Made by a program: the position numbers and the translations under genes. A model generated the notes under the pieces. That model was not told the origin of the DNA and ran no database searches. It worked only from the letters and a program-made list of their open reading frames with translations. This document shows positions 1 to 9,501 of a stretch of DNA of 64,000 nucleotides, piece by piece. Position 1 is the first letter of the stretch. Every line of letters starts with the position of its first letter. This stretch comes from Bacteroides caecigallinarum (GTDB lineage Bacteria > Bacteroidota > Bacteroidia > Bacteroidales > Bacteroidaceae), in contig NZ_JADYTJ010000003.1 of assembly GCF_021531075.1 (NCBI RefSeq), forward strand, positions 1 to 64,000, written 5' to 3'.

Positions 1-199
1 AATTTACACTTGAAATAATATTGTTTAAGGAGTCTGTTTGTTATGAATAGAAAGCTCTTAGGTTGGGTATGAAAGATAGAGGATGGATATTTCTATGATA
101 GATTGATATCTCAGAATTGTCTTTAAAGATAGATACTGCTATGTTGTTCTGTGATTTCAGTTAACTGATAATGATAGAAAATTCAGTATGGAATGAAAA

Positions 200-243
200 A
201 AAATAGAGACCATCTCAATAAAATTAAGATAGTCTCTATTTAA
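200..243 (-). terminator. rpsP terminator
   Basis: Read on the minus strand, an inverted repeat with arms around AATAGAGAC and GTCTCTATT is followed by a run of T. It lies 20-60 bases past the rpsP stop codon, as expected for an intrinsic terminator. Bases 1-199 to its left are AT-rich and I see no gene or site in them. Confidence 0.75.
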
Positions 244-262
244 TTCCTTAAAAAAGTAAGAA

Positions 263-802
263 TTAAGCTTCTGCAGGAGCTTCAGTTGCTTCAGCAGCTG
301 GTTCTTCTGTAGCAGCTTCAGCTTCAGCTTTAGCAGCAGCTTCAGCAGCTTTCTTTTCAGCTACTTTCTTAGCGATTTCTTCGTTTACTTTCTTTTCAGC
401 TTCAAGACGTGCTTTTGCTTCAGCTTTCTTAGCTTCTTCCTGTTTTGCTTTCAAAGCAGCAAGACCGTTCTGCTTGTTTTCTTTCCAAGCGTTGAACTTA
501 GCTTCAGCCTGAGCTTCATCGAATGCACCTTTTGCAACGCCACCAAGTAAGTGTTTCTTCATGTAAACACCTTCTTTAGAAAGGATGTTGCGAACTGTGT
601 CTGTAGGCTGTGCACCTACCAATACCCAGTGCAATGCACGTTCAAAATTCAAATCTACTGTGGCAGGATTGGTATTTGGGTTGTAAGTACCAATTTTCTC
701 AGTAAATCTACCATCACGTGGTGCTCTTGCGTCTGCAATAACAATTGAATAGAACGCATAACCTTTGCGTCCGTTTCTCTGCAATCTGATTTTAGTTGCC
801 AT
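263..802 (-). CDS. rpsP: 30S ribosomal protein S16
   Basis: Structural protein of the small ribosomal subunit. The first ~80 residues match S16 closely: the [20 protein letters not shown] start, the [11 protein letters not shown] segment and the GTYNPNT segment are family hallmarks. At 179 residues it is about twice the length of the minimal family member. The extra C-terminal half is an Ala/Lys/Glu-rich, probably helical tail with a low-complexity acidic end, as is usual in Bacteroidetes S16. The gene stands alone, with its own promoter (868-898) and terminator (200-243). Identification is secure; the function of the tail is unknown. Confidence 0.97.
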   Translation of the reverse strand: MATKIRLQRNGRKGYAFYSIVIADARAPRDGRFTEKIGTYNPNTNPATVDLNFERALHWVLVGAQPTDTVRNILSKEGVYMKKHLLGGVAKGAFDEAQAEAKFNAWKENKQNGLAALKAKQEEAKKAEAKARLEAEKKVNEEIAKKVAEKKAAEAAAKAEAEAATEEPAAEATEAPAEA

Positions 803-867
803 TTTTTAAACGTTAAATTTTTAATGTTAATGATTTGAATTATGCTATTATCTCGTAATAGCGGCTG

Positions 868-898
868 CAAAGATACTGCTTTTCTTTTGTTTTACAAA
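868..898 (-). promoter_or_regulatory. rpsP promoter
   Basis: On the minus strand TTTG, 19 bases, then TATCTTTG: an exact match to the Bacteroidetes -33/-7 consensus. It lies about 65 bases upstream of the rpsP start codon. Confidence 0.75.
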
Positions 899-922
899 TA
901 GTTGGGATAATTTTCTGTATAT

Positions 923-1762
923 TTATTTGTTTAATTCTCTCAACCATTTTTCAAGTTCTCCAGTCCATTGTCTCTTATAGATGAAGTTGTCGCGAAATCC
1001 CCATCCGTGTCCTCCTATAGGATATGTATGGAGCGAGGCAGAAACTCCGTTCTTTACAAGCGACATATAGTAGTTGATACTGTTTTCCACAGGCACTGTC
1101 TTGTCGTCGCTGCTGTGCATGATGAATGCCGGCGGAGTTTGTGCGGTAACCTGTTTTTCATTGCAGTACAGTTCTACAAGCTTTTCATCTGGATTGTTTC
1201 CTAACAGATTATTTCTTGACCCCATGTGAGTATATCTCTTGTCCATAGTGATTACAGGATAGAATAGTATCTGGAAGTCAGGTCTTGTAGCCTCATCGAA
1301 ATGAGTTGCTACGGTGCTGGCGAGATGTCCTCCGGCAGAAGAACCCATGATACCTAGTTTCGAGAAATTCCATTTCTCTGCATTTTCGCGCATTATTCTG
1401 ATAGCCTGATGGGCATCGCTCAGAGGAACTTCGTTGTTGCCGTTAGGCATACGGTAGATAAGAACGGAATAGGTTATTCCAAGACTGTTGAACCAGGCTG
1501 CCATATCATGTCCCTCGTGTGCAGTGGCAAGATGGTAGTATCCTCCACCCGGACATGCCACGATAGCCATTCCATTAGGATTTTCAGCCGGATAAACATA
1601 AAGAGTCGGTTCTGCCACATATACAGGTCCGTTTTCCTTCTGTTCCTTTATTCCATTATCGTTTGGAGCACCATTAGGCCAAAGCTTGATTTCGATTGGC
1701 TTCTGTGCGCATAATATTGATGTCAGCATTATGAAACTCATAATAAATATATTTCTTTTCAT
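923..1762 (-). CDS. Secreted alpha/beta-hydrolase esterase (acetylxylan-esterase-like)
   Basis: A 279-residue alpha/beta hydrolase with an N-terminal signal peptide (MKRNIFIMSFIMLTSILCAQ), so probably periplasmic. The oxyanion-hole segment CPGGGYYHLA, the nucleophile elbow GSSAGG, an acid in HSSDDKTVP and the catalytic His in GGHGWGF appear in the order of the catalytic machinery of hormone-sensitive-lipase-like carbohydrate esterases. Homologous Bacteroidales proteins remove acetyl groups from plant polysaccharides; the substrate here is inferred. It starts 6 bases after the OPT transporter gene stops on the same strand, so the two are probably co-transcribed. Confidence 0.85.
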   Translation of the reverse strand: MKRNIFIMSFIMLTSILCAQKPIEIKLWPNGAPNDNGIKEQKENGPVYVAEPTLYVYPAENPNGMAIVACPGGGYYHLATAHEGHDMAAWFNSLGITYSVLIYRMPNGNNEVPLSDAHQAIRIMRENAEKWNFSKLGIMGSSAGGHLASTVATHFDEATRPDFQILFYPVITMDKRYTHMGSRNNLLGNNPDEKLVELYCNEKQVTAQTPPAFIMHSSDDKTVPVENSINYYMSLVKNGVSASLHTYPIGGHGWGFRDNFIYKRQWTGELEKWLRELNK

Positions 1763-1768
1763 AACCGT

Positions 1769-3757
1769 TTATTTTTTGATTGACATACTTGCTTTCACCA
1801 GATATATAATAAGGAGTGCGTATGCAACGAGTGCAACAACCTGGCTCATAGGATTAGCCAGCCATGATTCGTTGATAAGGTTGATATCGCAATATCTCAT
1901 CACTGCGCTTACTACTCCCATCAGTGCACCTCCGGCAATGAAACCCGAAGCAAGCAATGTTCCTTTTTCGCCGCGTTCCTGATTGATAGATTCGTCTTTG
2001 CTTCTTGTTGTCACGTACCAGTTTATTGCACCACCCACAAGAAGAGGAAGGTTAAGTTCCAATGGTATGAACATACCCAAAGCGAATGCCAGTGCAGGAA
2101 CCTTGAAGTATGTAAGAACAATTGCCAAGACAGCGCCTGCTCCGTAAAGTGCCCAAGGAGCGCCTACACCGTTCATGAGAGGGTCGATAACAGCAGCCAT
2201 TGCGTTTGCTTGAGGTGCGGCTAGCTGTCCGCTTGTAAATCCGTATGAATCATTCAGCACCATGATTACGCCGCCCACTGTAGCAGCGGAAACCAGTGTT
2301 CCGAGGAATTTCCATGTCTCCTGTTTTTTAGGTGTGCTACCGAGCCAGTAACCTATCTTGAGGTCGGTGATAAAACCACCTGCCATTGACAGAGCCGTAC
2401 ATACCACACCACCCATAACAAGTGCTGCAACCATACCTGTAGCTCCGTTCAGACCTACGGCTACCATGATTACCGATGCAAGGATAAGAGTCATGAGCGT
2501 CATACCTGAAACAGGGTTTGTTCCTACAATGGCTATAGCATTTGCAGCTACTGTAGTGAAGAGGAATGCAATACCTGCTACGAGCAGAAGTGCAACTACA
2601 GTGTGAAGCACATTACCCTGCATAACGTCGAAGTAAAAGAATAGCAGAACGAGCAGCAATGTAAAGATAGAGCCGAATGCTATAATCTTCATTGAGATAT
2701 CTTTCTGTGTACGTTCCACATTGCCTTCGGCTTTCTTGCCACCCATTTCTTTTGCAGCAAGACTTACGGCACCCTTTATTATACCCCATGAACGTACTAT
2801 ACCTATGATACCGGCCATTGCGATACCACCGATACCTATACTCTTGGCATATTCGCTGAATATCATTTCAGGCGACATGTCCTTGACTGCTGTAGCTATG
2901 TTCGGATTCCAAGTGTTGAGAACCTGATCGCCGAATACCAGTGCAAATCCCGGTACGATAACGAACCATACCACCAGCGAACCTGCACATATTATTGCTG
3001 CATATTTCAGACCTACGATATATCCCAAACCCAGTACGGCCGCTCCGGTATTGATTTTGAATACAAGCTTGAACTTTTCAGCCACCATTTCTCCTGCACT
3101 GCAGATGCGGCTTGTGAAATTTTCGCTCCACCATCCGAAGGTACCGACTATGAAGTCGTACAGTCCTCCGATAAGTCCTGCCATGAGAAGAGGTTTAGCC
3201 TGGTCGCCACCTTTCTCGCCCGACACAAGAACCTGTGTGCTGGCTGTTGCTTCAGGGAAAGGATATTCGCCATGTTTGTCTTTTACGAAATATTTACGGA
3301 ATGGAATTAGGAAAAGGATTCCCAATACACCTCCAAGCAGAGAACTGATGAACATCTGCATGAAGTTCACTGTCATTTCCGGATATTTCTCCTGAAGGAT
3401 ATAGAGTGCAGGCAGAGTGAATATAGCACCTGCAACGATTACTCCGGAGCATGCTCCGATAGACTGTATCATTACGTTTTCGCCCAGTGCGTTTTTACGT
3501 TTCGTTGCGCTTGACACGCCTACTGCAATGATGGCAATAGGAATTGCAGCTTCGAATACCTGACCTACCTTTAGTCCCAGATAGGCTGCTGCGGCCGAGA
3601 AAATAACAGCCATTACTATACCCCATGTAACTGACCATAGGTTTACTTCAGGATAATTTTTAGAGGGCGACATGAGTGGTTCATATTTCTCGCCCGGTTT
3701 AAGCGGACGGAACGCGTTCTCAGGTAGTCCCGCCGGCTTTTCTTGTTCTGTTTTCAT
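1769..3757 (-). CDS. OPT family oligopeptide transporter
   Basis: A 662-residue polytopic inner-membrane protein with about 15 hydrophobic segments, typical of the bacterial oligopeptide transporter (OPT) family. Members import peptides or peptide-like metal chelates by proton coupling; the actual substrate cannot be read from sequence. The cytoplasmic N-terminus (FRPLKPGEKYEPLMSPSKN) and the YPFPEATAS segment near residue 160 are family features. It is followed closely by the esterase gene and lies downstream of the AraC-type regulator on the same strand, which could control it. Confidence 0.9.
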   Translation of the reverse strand: MKTEQEKPAGLPENAFRPLKPGEKYEPLMSPSKNYPEVNLWSVTWGIVMAVIFSAAAAYLGLKVGQVFEAAIPIAIIAVGVSSATKRKNALGENVMIQSIGACSGVIVAGAIFTLPALYILQEKYPEMTVNFMQMFISSLLGGVLGILFLIPFRKYFVKDKHGEYPFPEATASTQVLVSGEKGGDQAKPLLMAGLIGGLYDFIVGTFGWWSENFTSRICSAGEMVAEKFKLVFKINTGAAVLGLGYIVGLKYAAIICAGSLVVWFVIVPGFALVFGDQVLNTWNPNIATAVKDMSPEMIFSEYAKSIGIGGIAMAGIIGIVRSWGIIKGAVSLAAKEMGGKKAEGNVERTQKDISMKIIAFGSIFTLLLVLLFFYFDVMQGNVLHTVVALLLVAGIAFLFTTVAANAIAIVGTNPVSGMTLMTLILASVIMVAVGLNGATGMVAALVMGGVVCTALSMAGGFITDLKIGYWLGSTPKKQETWKFLGTLVSAATVGGVIMVLNDSYGFTSGQLAAPQANAMAAVIDPLMNGVGAPWALYGAGAVLAIVLTYFKVPALAFALGMFIPLELNLPLLVGGAINWYVTTRSKDESINQERGEKGTLLASGFIAGGALMGVVSAVMRYCDINLINESWLANPMSQVVALVAYALLIIYLVKASMSIKK

Positions 3758-3820
3758 GTTCGATTATGTTATTATATTGTTAATATTATTCCGTTTCGTG
3801 TCCAAAAGTAATAAAAAAAC

Positions 3821-4723
3821 TCATAACCTTTGTGTTCTGTATTCGTTTGGCGTGCATCCAACTTCTTTTTTGAACAATCGGCTCAGGTGTTGCGGATACT
3901 GAAACCCCAGTTCGTAGGCTATTTCTGTCATGGTCATCTGTGTGGACAGCAGTTTTTCCTTTGCCTTGTTCACCACCTTGCCGTGTATATATTCCGATGC
4001 GGTTTTTCCGGTCTGCCTGCTTATCATGTCGCCGAAATAGTTGGGCGAAAGGAATACCTTTTCGGCAAAGTATCTCACCGTAGGCAATCCGTTTTCTGCA
4101 GGAGCCTCACTGTCAAAGTAATCGTCAAGCAGACGTTCGAACTGAACTATTACGTTTTTGTTAGAAACTTCTCTTGTCTGGAATTGTCTGTCGTAGAAAC
4201 GCAGACAGTAGTCAAGCATCAGTCCTATGTTTGCAGTTATTATTCTTCGGCTGTGCTTGTCCTCGCTATTCCTTATTTCTCTTTCTATATTGCCGAAACA
4301 CTCCATTATTATTTTCTTTTCTTCCTCGGACAGATGTAGAGCTTCTTTCGAGTCGTATGCAAAGAATGAATACCTTTTTATGTCTTTGCCCAGCGTTGTG
4401 CCATGTATGAAGTCCGGATGAAACAGTATTCCGTACCCCTCCGGCTTGGTGTCTGCATTCATGTACGATGTAACCACCTGTCCAGGTGCAAAACAGACTA
4501 TAGTCCCTTCGTCATAGTCGTATTCCTGCATTCCGTATGTCAAATCGCCACACTTCGTTTTTTTCAGATAAACTGCATATACACCATAGTTTATAGTGAG
4601 GGTTTCAGGCCATTTTTTAGCTTTGGACAAGTCTACCACACTCACCATCGGGTGCAGCTGTTCTAGTCCGAATATATCATTGAATCTATTGACCTCCTCC
4701 AGTTTGATAACTTCCTGTTTCAT
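3821..4723 (-). CDS. AraC-family transcriptional regulator
   Basis: A 300-residue one-component regulator. The N-terminal ~170 residues look like a cupin-type sensor (MQEYDYDEGTIVCFAPGQVV). The C-terminal ~100 residues are a double helix-turn-helix of the AraC/XylS type: MTMTEIAYELGFQYPQHLSR followed by FKKEVGCTPNEYR. It is divergent from the acetyltransferase gene at 4880 and lies upstream of the OPT transporter on the same strand, so either neighbour may be its target. The effector is unknown. Confidence 0.92.
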   Translation of the reverse strand: MKQEVIKLEEVNRFNDIFGLEQLHPMVSVVDLSKAKKWPETLTINYGVYAVYLKKTKCGDLTYGMQEYDYDEGTIVCFAPGQVVTSYMNADTKPEGYGILFHPDFIHGTTLGKDIKRYSFFAYDSKEALHLSEEEKKIIMECFGNIEREIRNSEDKHSRRIITANIGLMLDYCLRFYDRQFQTREVSNKNVIVQFERLLDDYFDSEAPAENGLPTVRYFAEKVFLSPNYFGDMISRQTGKTASEYIHGKVVNKAKEKLLSTQMTMTEIAYELGFQYPQHLSRLFKKEVGCTPNEYRTQRL

Positions 4724-4842
4724 TTGTGCGGATTATTAGTGTTTCGTAGCAAATTTAATACATATTATCCGTATAAGCAACATTCAGTAATATTGGTACA
4801 AAGAGCGGTAATCCGTATACAGACTTTGAATATTGTGTGTTG

Positions 4843-4850
4843 TACTTTTG
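4843..4850 (+). promoter_or_regulatory. Candidate -7 element for the acetyltransferase gene
   Basis: TACTTTTG matches TAnnTTTG and lies 29 bases upstream of the start codon at 4880, in the divergent AraC/acetyltransferase intergenic region. No convincing -33 element at the right distance, so this promoter may need an activator. Confidence 0.45.
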
Positions 4851-4879
4851 TATCATGAATTAATATACATTATATCGAT

Positions 4880-5440
4880 ATGCTTTTAAATGAATTTTTA
4901 TCTTATGTAAAGACCGGTAAGGCATTGGATTCTGATGAAATTCGTGTTCTTATGGGCGAGATGAGCGAAGAGGCTCGCCGTGTGACATTTCGTCTTAATT
5001 CATCATATAACTCTCCGGATGAGGTAAGAGGATTATTGTCAGAATTATTTGGATATGCTGTGCCGGAGACACTGCGCGTTTTTCCTCCTTTCTATTCTGA
5101 TTTCGGGAAGAATATACATGTGGGAGAAAATGTTTTCATAAATGCCTGCTGTCATTTTCAGGATCATGGAGGGGTAACTCTTGGCGACGGTTGTCAGATA
5201 GGGCATAATGTGGTGTTTGCAACTCTTAATCATGGGTTACAGCCTGAAGAACGCGGAATAACATATCCGGCTCCTATAGTTCTCGGAAAGAATGTATGGG
5301 TAGGTTCGAACTCCACTATTCTACAAGGTGTAACTATAGGCGATAATGCCGTGATAGCTGCAGGTGCAGTAGTGACAAGCGATGTTGAACCGGGAACTAT
5401 AGTTGGTGGGGTGCCTGCACGTTTCATAAAGAAAATATAA
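4880..5440 (+). CDS. Left-handed beta-helix O-acetyltransferase
   Basis: A 186-residue hexapeptide-repeat acyltransferase of the maltose/galactoside acetyltransferase group. An N-terminal helical cap (residues 1-60) precedes repeated coils such as IHVGENVFINACC and ITYPAPIVLGKNVWVGSNST. The catalytic His is in FATLNHGLQPEERG. The product presumably transfers acetyl from acetyl-CoA to a sugar hydroxyl; the acceptor is unknown. It is divergent from an AraC regulator. A second, non-identical paralogue lies at 61825. Confidence 0.88.
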   Translation: MLLNEFLSYVKTGKALDSDEIRVLMGEMSEEARRVTFRLNSSYNSPDEVRGLLSELFGYAVPETLRVFPPFYSDFGKNIHVGENVFINACCHFQDHGGVTLGDGCQIGHNVVFATLNHGLQPEERGITYPAPIVLGKNVWVGSNSTILQGVTIGDNAVIAAGAVVTSDVEPGTIVGGVPARFIKKI

Positions 5441-5458
5441 AACTTGTACTGAATTACC

Positions 5459-5542
5459 GTTACACGTTCGTGTAACGATAGTGACACGTTCGTGTAACTA
5501 TAGTAACACCTTGGTGTAACGCGTGTAACACGAACGTGTGAC
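5459..5542. repeat. Array of four 18-base near-palindromes, period 22
   Basis: Four units start at 5459, 5481, 5503 and 5525, exactly 22 bases apart. Each is close to GTNACACGTTCGTGTNAC followed by 4 spacer bases (gata, tata, gcgt). The last unit has GAAC in its centre, the opposite orientation. The array ends 72 bases upstream of the hydrolase gene. The same unit type recurs at 11439-11522. Confidence 0.9.
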
Positions 5543-5614
5543 GCTAATCTTAAACTGTCATTTTTTGAAAATTAGTGAGATTTTGTTTTAAGTAAACCTA
5601 AAAATAATGTTAGT

Positions 5615-6625
5615 ATGAAGATAAAGTTATTTTTAATTGTTCAAATTCTAATAATAAGTGCTATGACAAATCTAAATGCTCAAGACAAGAAGACTTTCGC
5701 AGCAAGCGATAAAGTCATAACAGAACGTGTATCGTTCAAGAACCGTTTCGGCATTACTCTTGTGGCTGATCTTTACCGTCCTAAAAATGCTGAAGCTCCA
5801 CTGCCGGCATTGGCTGTTAGCGGTCCTTTCGGTGCAGTAAAGGAACAGTCGTCAGGACTTTATGCACAGACTATGGCAGAACGCGGATTTCTGACAATAG
5901 CTTTCGACCCATCGTTTACCGGCGAGAGTGGGGGAGAACCACGTTATGTGGCATCGCCTGATATCAATACAGAGGATTTCAGTGCAGCAGTGGATTATCT
6001 GATGACGCGTCAGGATGTCGATTCTGATAAGGTGGGCATAATAGGTATATGCGGATGGGGAGGATTTGCCCTGAATGCGGCTGCCATTGATACCAGAATC
6101 AAGGCTACGGTAGCTGTTACGATGTACGACATGAGTCGTGTGAATGCAAACGGATATTTCGACTCTATGGACGAGGATGCACGCTATGAACTTCGCAAGA
6201 AACTTAACGAACAGCGTACTGCCGATGCCAAGAACGGAACATATGCCCTGGCCGGTGGTGTGGTTGACCCGTTGCCTGAAGATGCACCTCAGTTCGTCAA
6301 GGATTACTATGCTTACTACAAGACTCCACGCGGCTATCATCCACGTTCGCTTAATTCAAATAACGGATGGAACGTTACTTCGTCGTTATCATTCATTAAT
6401 ACTCCGCTACTGACTTATAGCAGTGAGATACGAAGTGCGGCACTGTTGGTTCACGGCGAGAAAGCTCATTCGCGTTATTTCTCTGAAGATGCTTTCAAAA
6501 AACTAAAGGGTGAGAATAAGGAGTTACTCATTGTTCCTGGAGCAAGTCATGTGGATTTGTATGATAATATGTCTGTGATACCTTTCGACAAGATAGAGAA
6601 ATTCATCCGCGACAATATGAAATGA
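5615..6625 (+). CDS. Secreted alpha/beta-hydrolase (dienelactone-hydrolase/YcjY-like)
   Basis: A 336-residue alpha/beta hydrolase. Residues 1-23 (MKIKLFLIVQILIISAMTNL and following) form a signal peptide ending in an Ala-Gln cleavage site. The nucleophile elbow is unusual: it reads GICGWGG, so Cys occupies the usual Ser position, as in dienelactone hydrolases. The acid lies further on and the His is in PGASHVDLYD. Homologous secreted proteins are annotated as alpha/beta hydrolases of unknown substrate; no specific reaction can be assigned. It sits between the 22-base repeat array and the tRNA-Arg pair and ends in a strong terminator. Confidence 0.85.
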   Translation: MKIKLFLIVQILIISAMTNLNAQDKKTFAASDKVITERVSFKNRFGITLVADLYRPKNAEAPLPALAVSGPFGAVKEQSSGLYAQTMAERGFLTIAFDPSFTGESGGEPRYVASPDINTEDFSAAVDYLMTRQDVDSDKVGIIGICGWGGFALNAAAIDTRIKATVAVTMYDMSRVNANGYFDSMDEDARYELRKKLNEQRTADAKNGTYALAGGVVDPLPEDAPQFVKDYYAYYKTPRGYHPRSLNSNNGWNVTSSLSFINTPLLTYSSEIRSAALLVHGEKAHSRYFSEDAFKKLKGENKELLIVPGASHVDLYDNMSVIPFDKIEKFIRDNMK

Positions 6626-6644
6626 TGACTGTGTGATAAAAACG

Positions 6645-6690
6645 AAAAAGAGAAAATCAGTTGGCAATGCCTTTTGATTTTCTCTTTTTT
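6645..6690 (+). terminator. Terminator after the hydrolase gene
   Basis: A perfect ~14-base-pair stem (arms AAAAGAGAAAATCA and TGATTTTCTCTTTT) with a 15-base loop and a T-run, 20 bases past the hydrolase stop. The A-rich 5' arm may also let it end the tRNA transcript on the minus strand. Confidence 0.85.
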
Positions 6691-6692
6691 CG

Positions 6693-6766
6693 TGATTCCG
6701 CCGCGATTCGAACGCGGGACCCACAGCTTAGAAGGCTGTTGCTCTATCCAGCTGAGCTACGGAACC
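6693..6766 (-). tRNA. tRNA-Arg (anticodon TCT), copy 1
   Basis: A complete cloverleaf reads on the minus strand: acceptor GGTTCCG pairs with CGGAATC, D-arm GCTCAGCTGGATAGAGC, anticodon arm ACAGC-CTTCTAA-GCTGT with anticodon TCT, and a T-arm with GTTCGAATC. It decodes AGA/AGG. CCA is not encoded. A second copy begins exactly 100 bases away. Confidence 0.95.
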
Positions 6767-6792
6767 ATCCTTGTAGTATTTCTGCTATTAAG

Positions 6793-6866
<74 letters not shown>

Positions 6867-6985
6867 ATCCTTAATTGCGGTGCAAAGGTAGATGTTATTT
6901 TTTAATTATACAAGTTTTTTATATTTCTTTTTTGCCGTTTTGTCCGAGTTTTCTTCCAGACTATGCTGCTTTGTCCTTTTTCGTG

Positions 6986-8287
6986 TTACACTGTTTTGGG
7001 AATTCTCAGGATAATGCTCAGTATTGCAAATACGCATAGCACAATAGGATAATACAGGAATTCCATGATATTCAGTGGTGATACGGATGCCAGTTCGGCT
7101 GCAATCAGCATTTGTGCGCCGTAGGGGATTATTCCCTGTATTACGCATGAGAAAATGTCAAGTATACTTGCACTTCTTCTTTTGTCAATCCTGTATTCAT
7201 CGGCTATCTCGGCCGCCAACGGTCCTACGGTGATTATGGCTATGGTGTTGTTTGCGGTACACATATTTGCCAGGCTCACCAGTGCTGCAATACTGAATTC
7301 GGCACCACGTTTTCCACTGACTTTCTTTGTGAGCTTATGTAGTATATAGTCCACACCTCCGTTGAAACGAATCAGTTCCAGCATTCCTCCAGCCATTAAT
7401 GTGATGATGATAAGTTCGCCCATACCTGTTATTCCCTGTCCCATAGAGCCGAACCATCCGAAGAAATCGAATGCCCCATATGCCATACCGGTTATTCCGG
7501 TAGATATAATACCAAGCAGCAGTACAAGCATGACATTTACTCCGGCCACGGCTGTAACCAACACTATTATATAAGGTATAACTTTACCCCATTCTATATT
7601 TGCGGCAGGAGTAATGGTTTCAACATTACTGCCATAAAAAATATAGTAGGCAAAAACCAGGACAGCTGCAGGAAGTGCTATCAGCATATTCATCTTGAAC
7701 TTGTCTTTCATCTGGCAACCCTGGGTCCTTGTTGCCGCTATAGTGGTGTCTGATATGAATGACAGATTATCGCCGAAGAAAGCTCCTCCAATTACAAGAG
7801 CCGTCATGAATGGAATTCCTACATCTGTCTTGGCTGCTATTCCTACAGCTACAGGAACAAGTGCTACGATTGTTCCCACCGAAGTACCTATGGACAGCGA
7901 GATGAAGCATGAGGCCAGAAACACGCCTGCAAGCAGAAGACTGTCTGGCAGAAGGTGAAGTGTGAGATTTACAGTAGCATCTATAGCACCCATAGCTTTG
8001 GCAGATTGGGCAAAAGCTCCTGCCAGTATGAATATCCATATCATCATCATGATGTTCTTGTTGGCAGCTCCGGCTGAATATTGTATAATCCTGTCGTTTA
8101 AGCTGAGCCCTTTGGTTGTTGCCACTGCATAGATAGATGCAACAAGGAATGCCACTGTGATGGGCACCTTGTAGAAGTCGTTCACTATTATAGATGTAAC
8201 AAGGTAGAGACACAAAAATACAGCAAGAGGCATAAGTGCGGCTCCACTTGGTTTGTTTATAATAGGTGTAAGTCTGTTTAAATTCAT
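6986..8287 (-). CDS. NhaC-family Na+/H+ antiporter-like transporter
   Basis: A 433-residue inner-membrane protein with about 11-12 transmembrane segments. The segments SIGTSVGTIVALVPVAVGIA and GGAFFGDNLSFISDTTIAAT are characteristic of the NhaC family of ion/proton antiporters. The 6-base spacing to the LacI-type gene upstream implies one transcript. Given the divergent kdgK-eda operon, a role in importing an acidic sugar or balancing ions during its use is possible but inferred. The family assignment is firm, the substrate is not. Confidence 0.87.
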   Translation of the reverse strand: MNLNRLTPIINKPSGAALMPLAVFLCLYLVTSIIVNDFYKVPITVAFLVASIYAVATTKGLSLNDRIIQYSAGAANKNIMMMIWIFILAGAFAQSAKAMGAIDATVNLTLHLLPDSLLLAGVFLASCFISLSIGTSVGTIVALVPVAVGIAAKTDVGIPFMTALVIGGAFFGDNLSFISDTTIAATRTQGCQMKDKFKMNMLIALPAAVLVFAYYIFYGSNVETITPAANIEWGKVIPYIIVLVTAVAGVNVMLVLLLGIISTGITGMAYGAFDFFGWFGSMGQGITGMGELIIITLMAGGMLELIRFNGGVDYILHKLTKKVSGKRGAEFSIAALVSLANMCTANNTIAIITVGPLAAEIADEYRIDKRRSASILDIFSCVIQGIIPYGAQMLIAAELASVSPLNIMEFLYYPIVLCVFAILSIILRIPKTV

Positions 8288-8293
8288 TATATA

Positions 8294-9382
8294 TCAGATG
8301 TTGTTTGTCCTGACGTGTGCGTCAAGATAAAAATCAATATTTTCCTTTGAGATGAGTGTTATCGGCATATAGTTATATGGCTTTACTTCTTTCTTAAGGA
8401 TGAGATGCTCGAACAGGCACTCTATACAGCTTTGTCCCTGTTCTGTAGGTTGCTGGGCTATTATGAAGTCTATGGTTCCTGCTTTCAGACATTTTACATT
8501 TCTTCTCAGAAGGTCGTATCCCATCAGTTTAAAACCTTTACGGTTTATTTTCTGCATATATTCGCCTATAATATACGCTTTAGAGTTGAATGTTATTCCG
8601 CAGTTTATCTCAGGATGTTCTGCAAAGAACTCTTCCATAATCTTCTCGTTGTTCTCCGGATTCTTTACGTAAAAGTTAAGCTCGTAAAGTTTTATCCCCG
8701 GACAATTGTTCTTTATGTATTCGCGAAACCCTTTTTCGCGGTTTCTTTGCTGGTTTGAGCCAAGTCTTCCCTCGTATATAAGTCGGAAAATCACGACAGA
8801 TTCATTGTGCTCTGCCATAAGACTTAGAATTCTTGCAGCAAAATATCCACTGCTGTGCGAACTCTGTCCGTAGAAACTTAAAGGATTAAGTGATTTAATG
8901 TTGGAGTCTATAAATATGAAAGGTATGTTTCTTTCCTGTAACTGCTTTGTAGTCGATTTTGTTTCATCCTCAGAACTTGGCGCCATAATAACTCCATCAG
9001 GATTTGATTCAAGCATTTTTTTGCCTGCTTCGGCAAATGCACCTGGTTCATATTGGTCGTAGTACATAATGTTTAGTCTGATGTTGAAATCTTTATATGT
9101 ACTTACGGCATGTTCCATACCTGCTTCAATATCTATCCAGTAATCTTCCTGAGTATGTATCGGCAGAAGACAAGCCAGATTATATTTCTTGTTTGAAGCC
9201 AGTGCACTGGCATACATATTAGGCTGGTAGTTCATCTGTTTCAGGATTTCTTCAACTTTTTTCTTGCTTGATTCCGACACCCCTGACCTGCCATGAATCA
9301 CTCTGTCGACTGTTCCAACCGATACCCCGGCCTTTATTGCTATGTCTTTAATACGTATCCTTTCAGACTTGTTTTCTCGCAT
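8294..9382 (-). CDS. LacI-family transcriptional regulator, probable kdgK-eda repressor
   Basis: A 362-residue regulator. Residues ~10-60 are a LacI-type helix-turn-helix (IKDIAIKAGVSVGTVDRVIH). Residues ~65-340 form a periplasmic-binding-protein-like sensor domain. It is divergently transcribed from kdgK, and a perfect 12-base palindrome sits on the kdgK transcription start (9490-9501), so it probably represses kdgK-eda and responds to a hexuronate-derived metabolite. The NhaC-like gene follows in the same transcript. The target and ligand are inferred from position. Confidence 0.9.
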   Translation of the reverse strand: MRENKSERIRIKDIAIKAGVSVGTVDRVIHGRSGVSESSKKKVEEILKQMNYQPNMYASALASNKKYNLACLLPIHTQEDYWIDIEAGMEHAVSTYKDFNIRLNIMYYDQYEPGAFAEAGKKMLESNPDGVIMAPSSEDETKSTTKQLQERNIPFIFIDSNIKSLNPLSFYGQSSHSSGYFAARILSLMAEHNESVVIFRLIYEGRLGSNQQRNREKGFREYIKNNCPGIKLYELNFYVKNPENNEKIMEEFFAEHPEINCGITFNSKAYIIGEYMQKINRKGFKLMGYDLLRRNVKCLKAGTIDFIIAQQPTEQGQSCIECLFEHLILKKEVKPYNYMPITLISKENIDFYLDAHVRTNNI

Positions 9383-9482
9383 ATTACACCTTATATTATA
9401 TATGTGTGGGATGAATAATTACTGAAATAAAATTTTTTCGATACAAAACTACAACTTTTTTTGGTATTATGAAAATATGTTG

Positions 9483-9501
9483 TACCTTTGTGTGCGCACA
9501 C
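9483..9501 (+). promoter_or_regulatory. kdgK promoter -7 element with overlapping palindromic operator
   Basis: TACCTTTG (9483-9490) is the -7 element. GTGTGCGCACAC (9490-9501) is a perfect palindrome starting at its last base and covering the expected transcription start. This is the classic arrangement for a LacI-type repressor, and the divergent gene encodes one. The untranslated leader is about 95 bases. Confidence 0.7.

Noticed and set aside
5459-5542. CRISPR array
   Set aside because: Spacers are only 4 bases, units are degenerate palindromes, and no cas genes are near. The same holds for the other periodic arrays.
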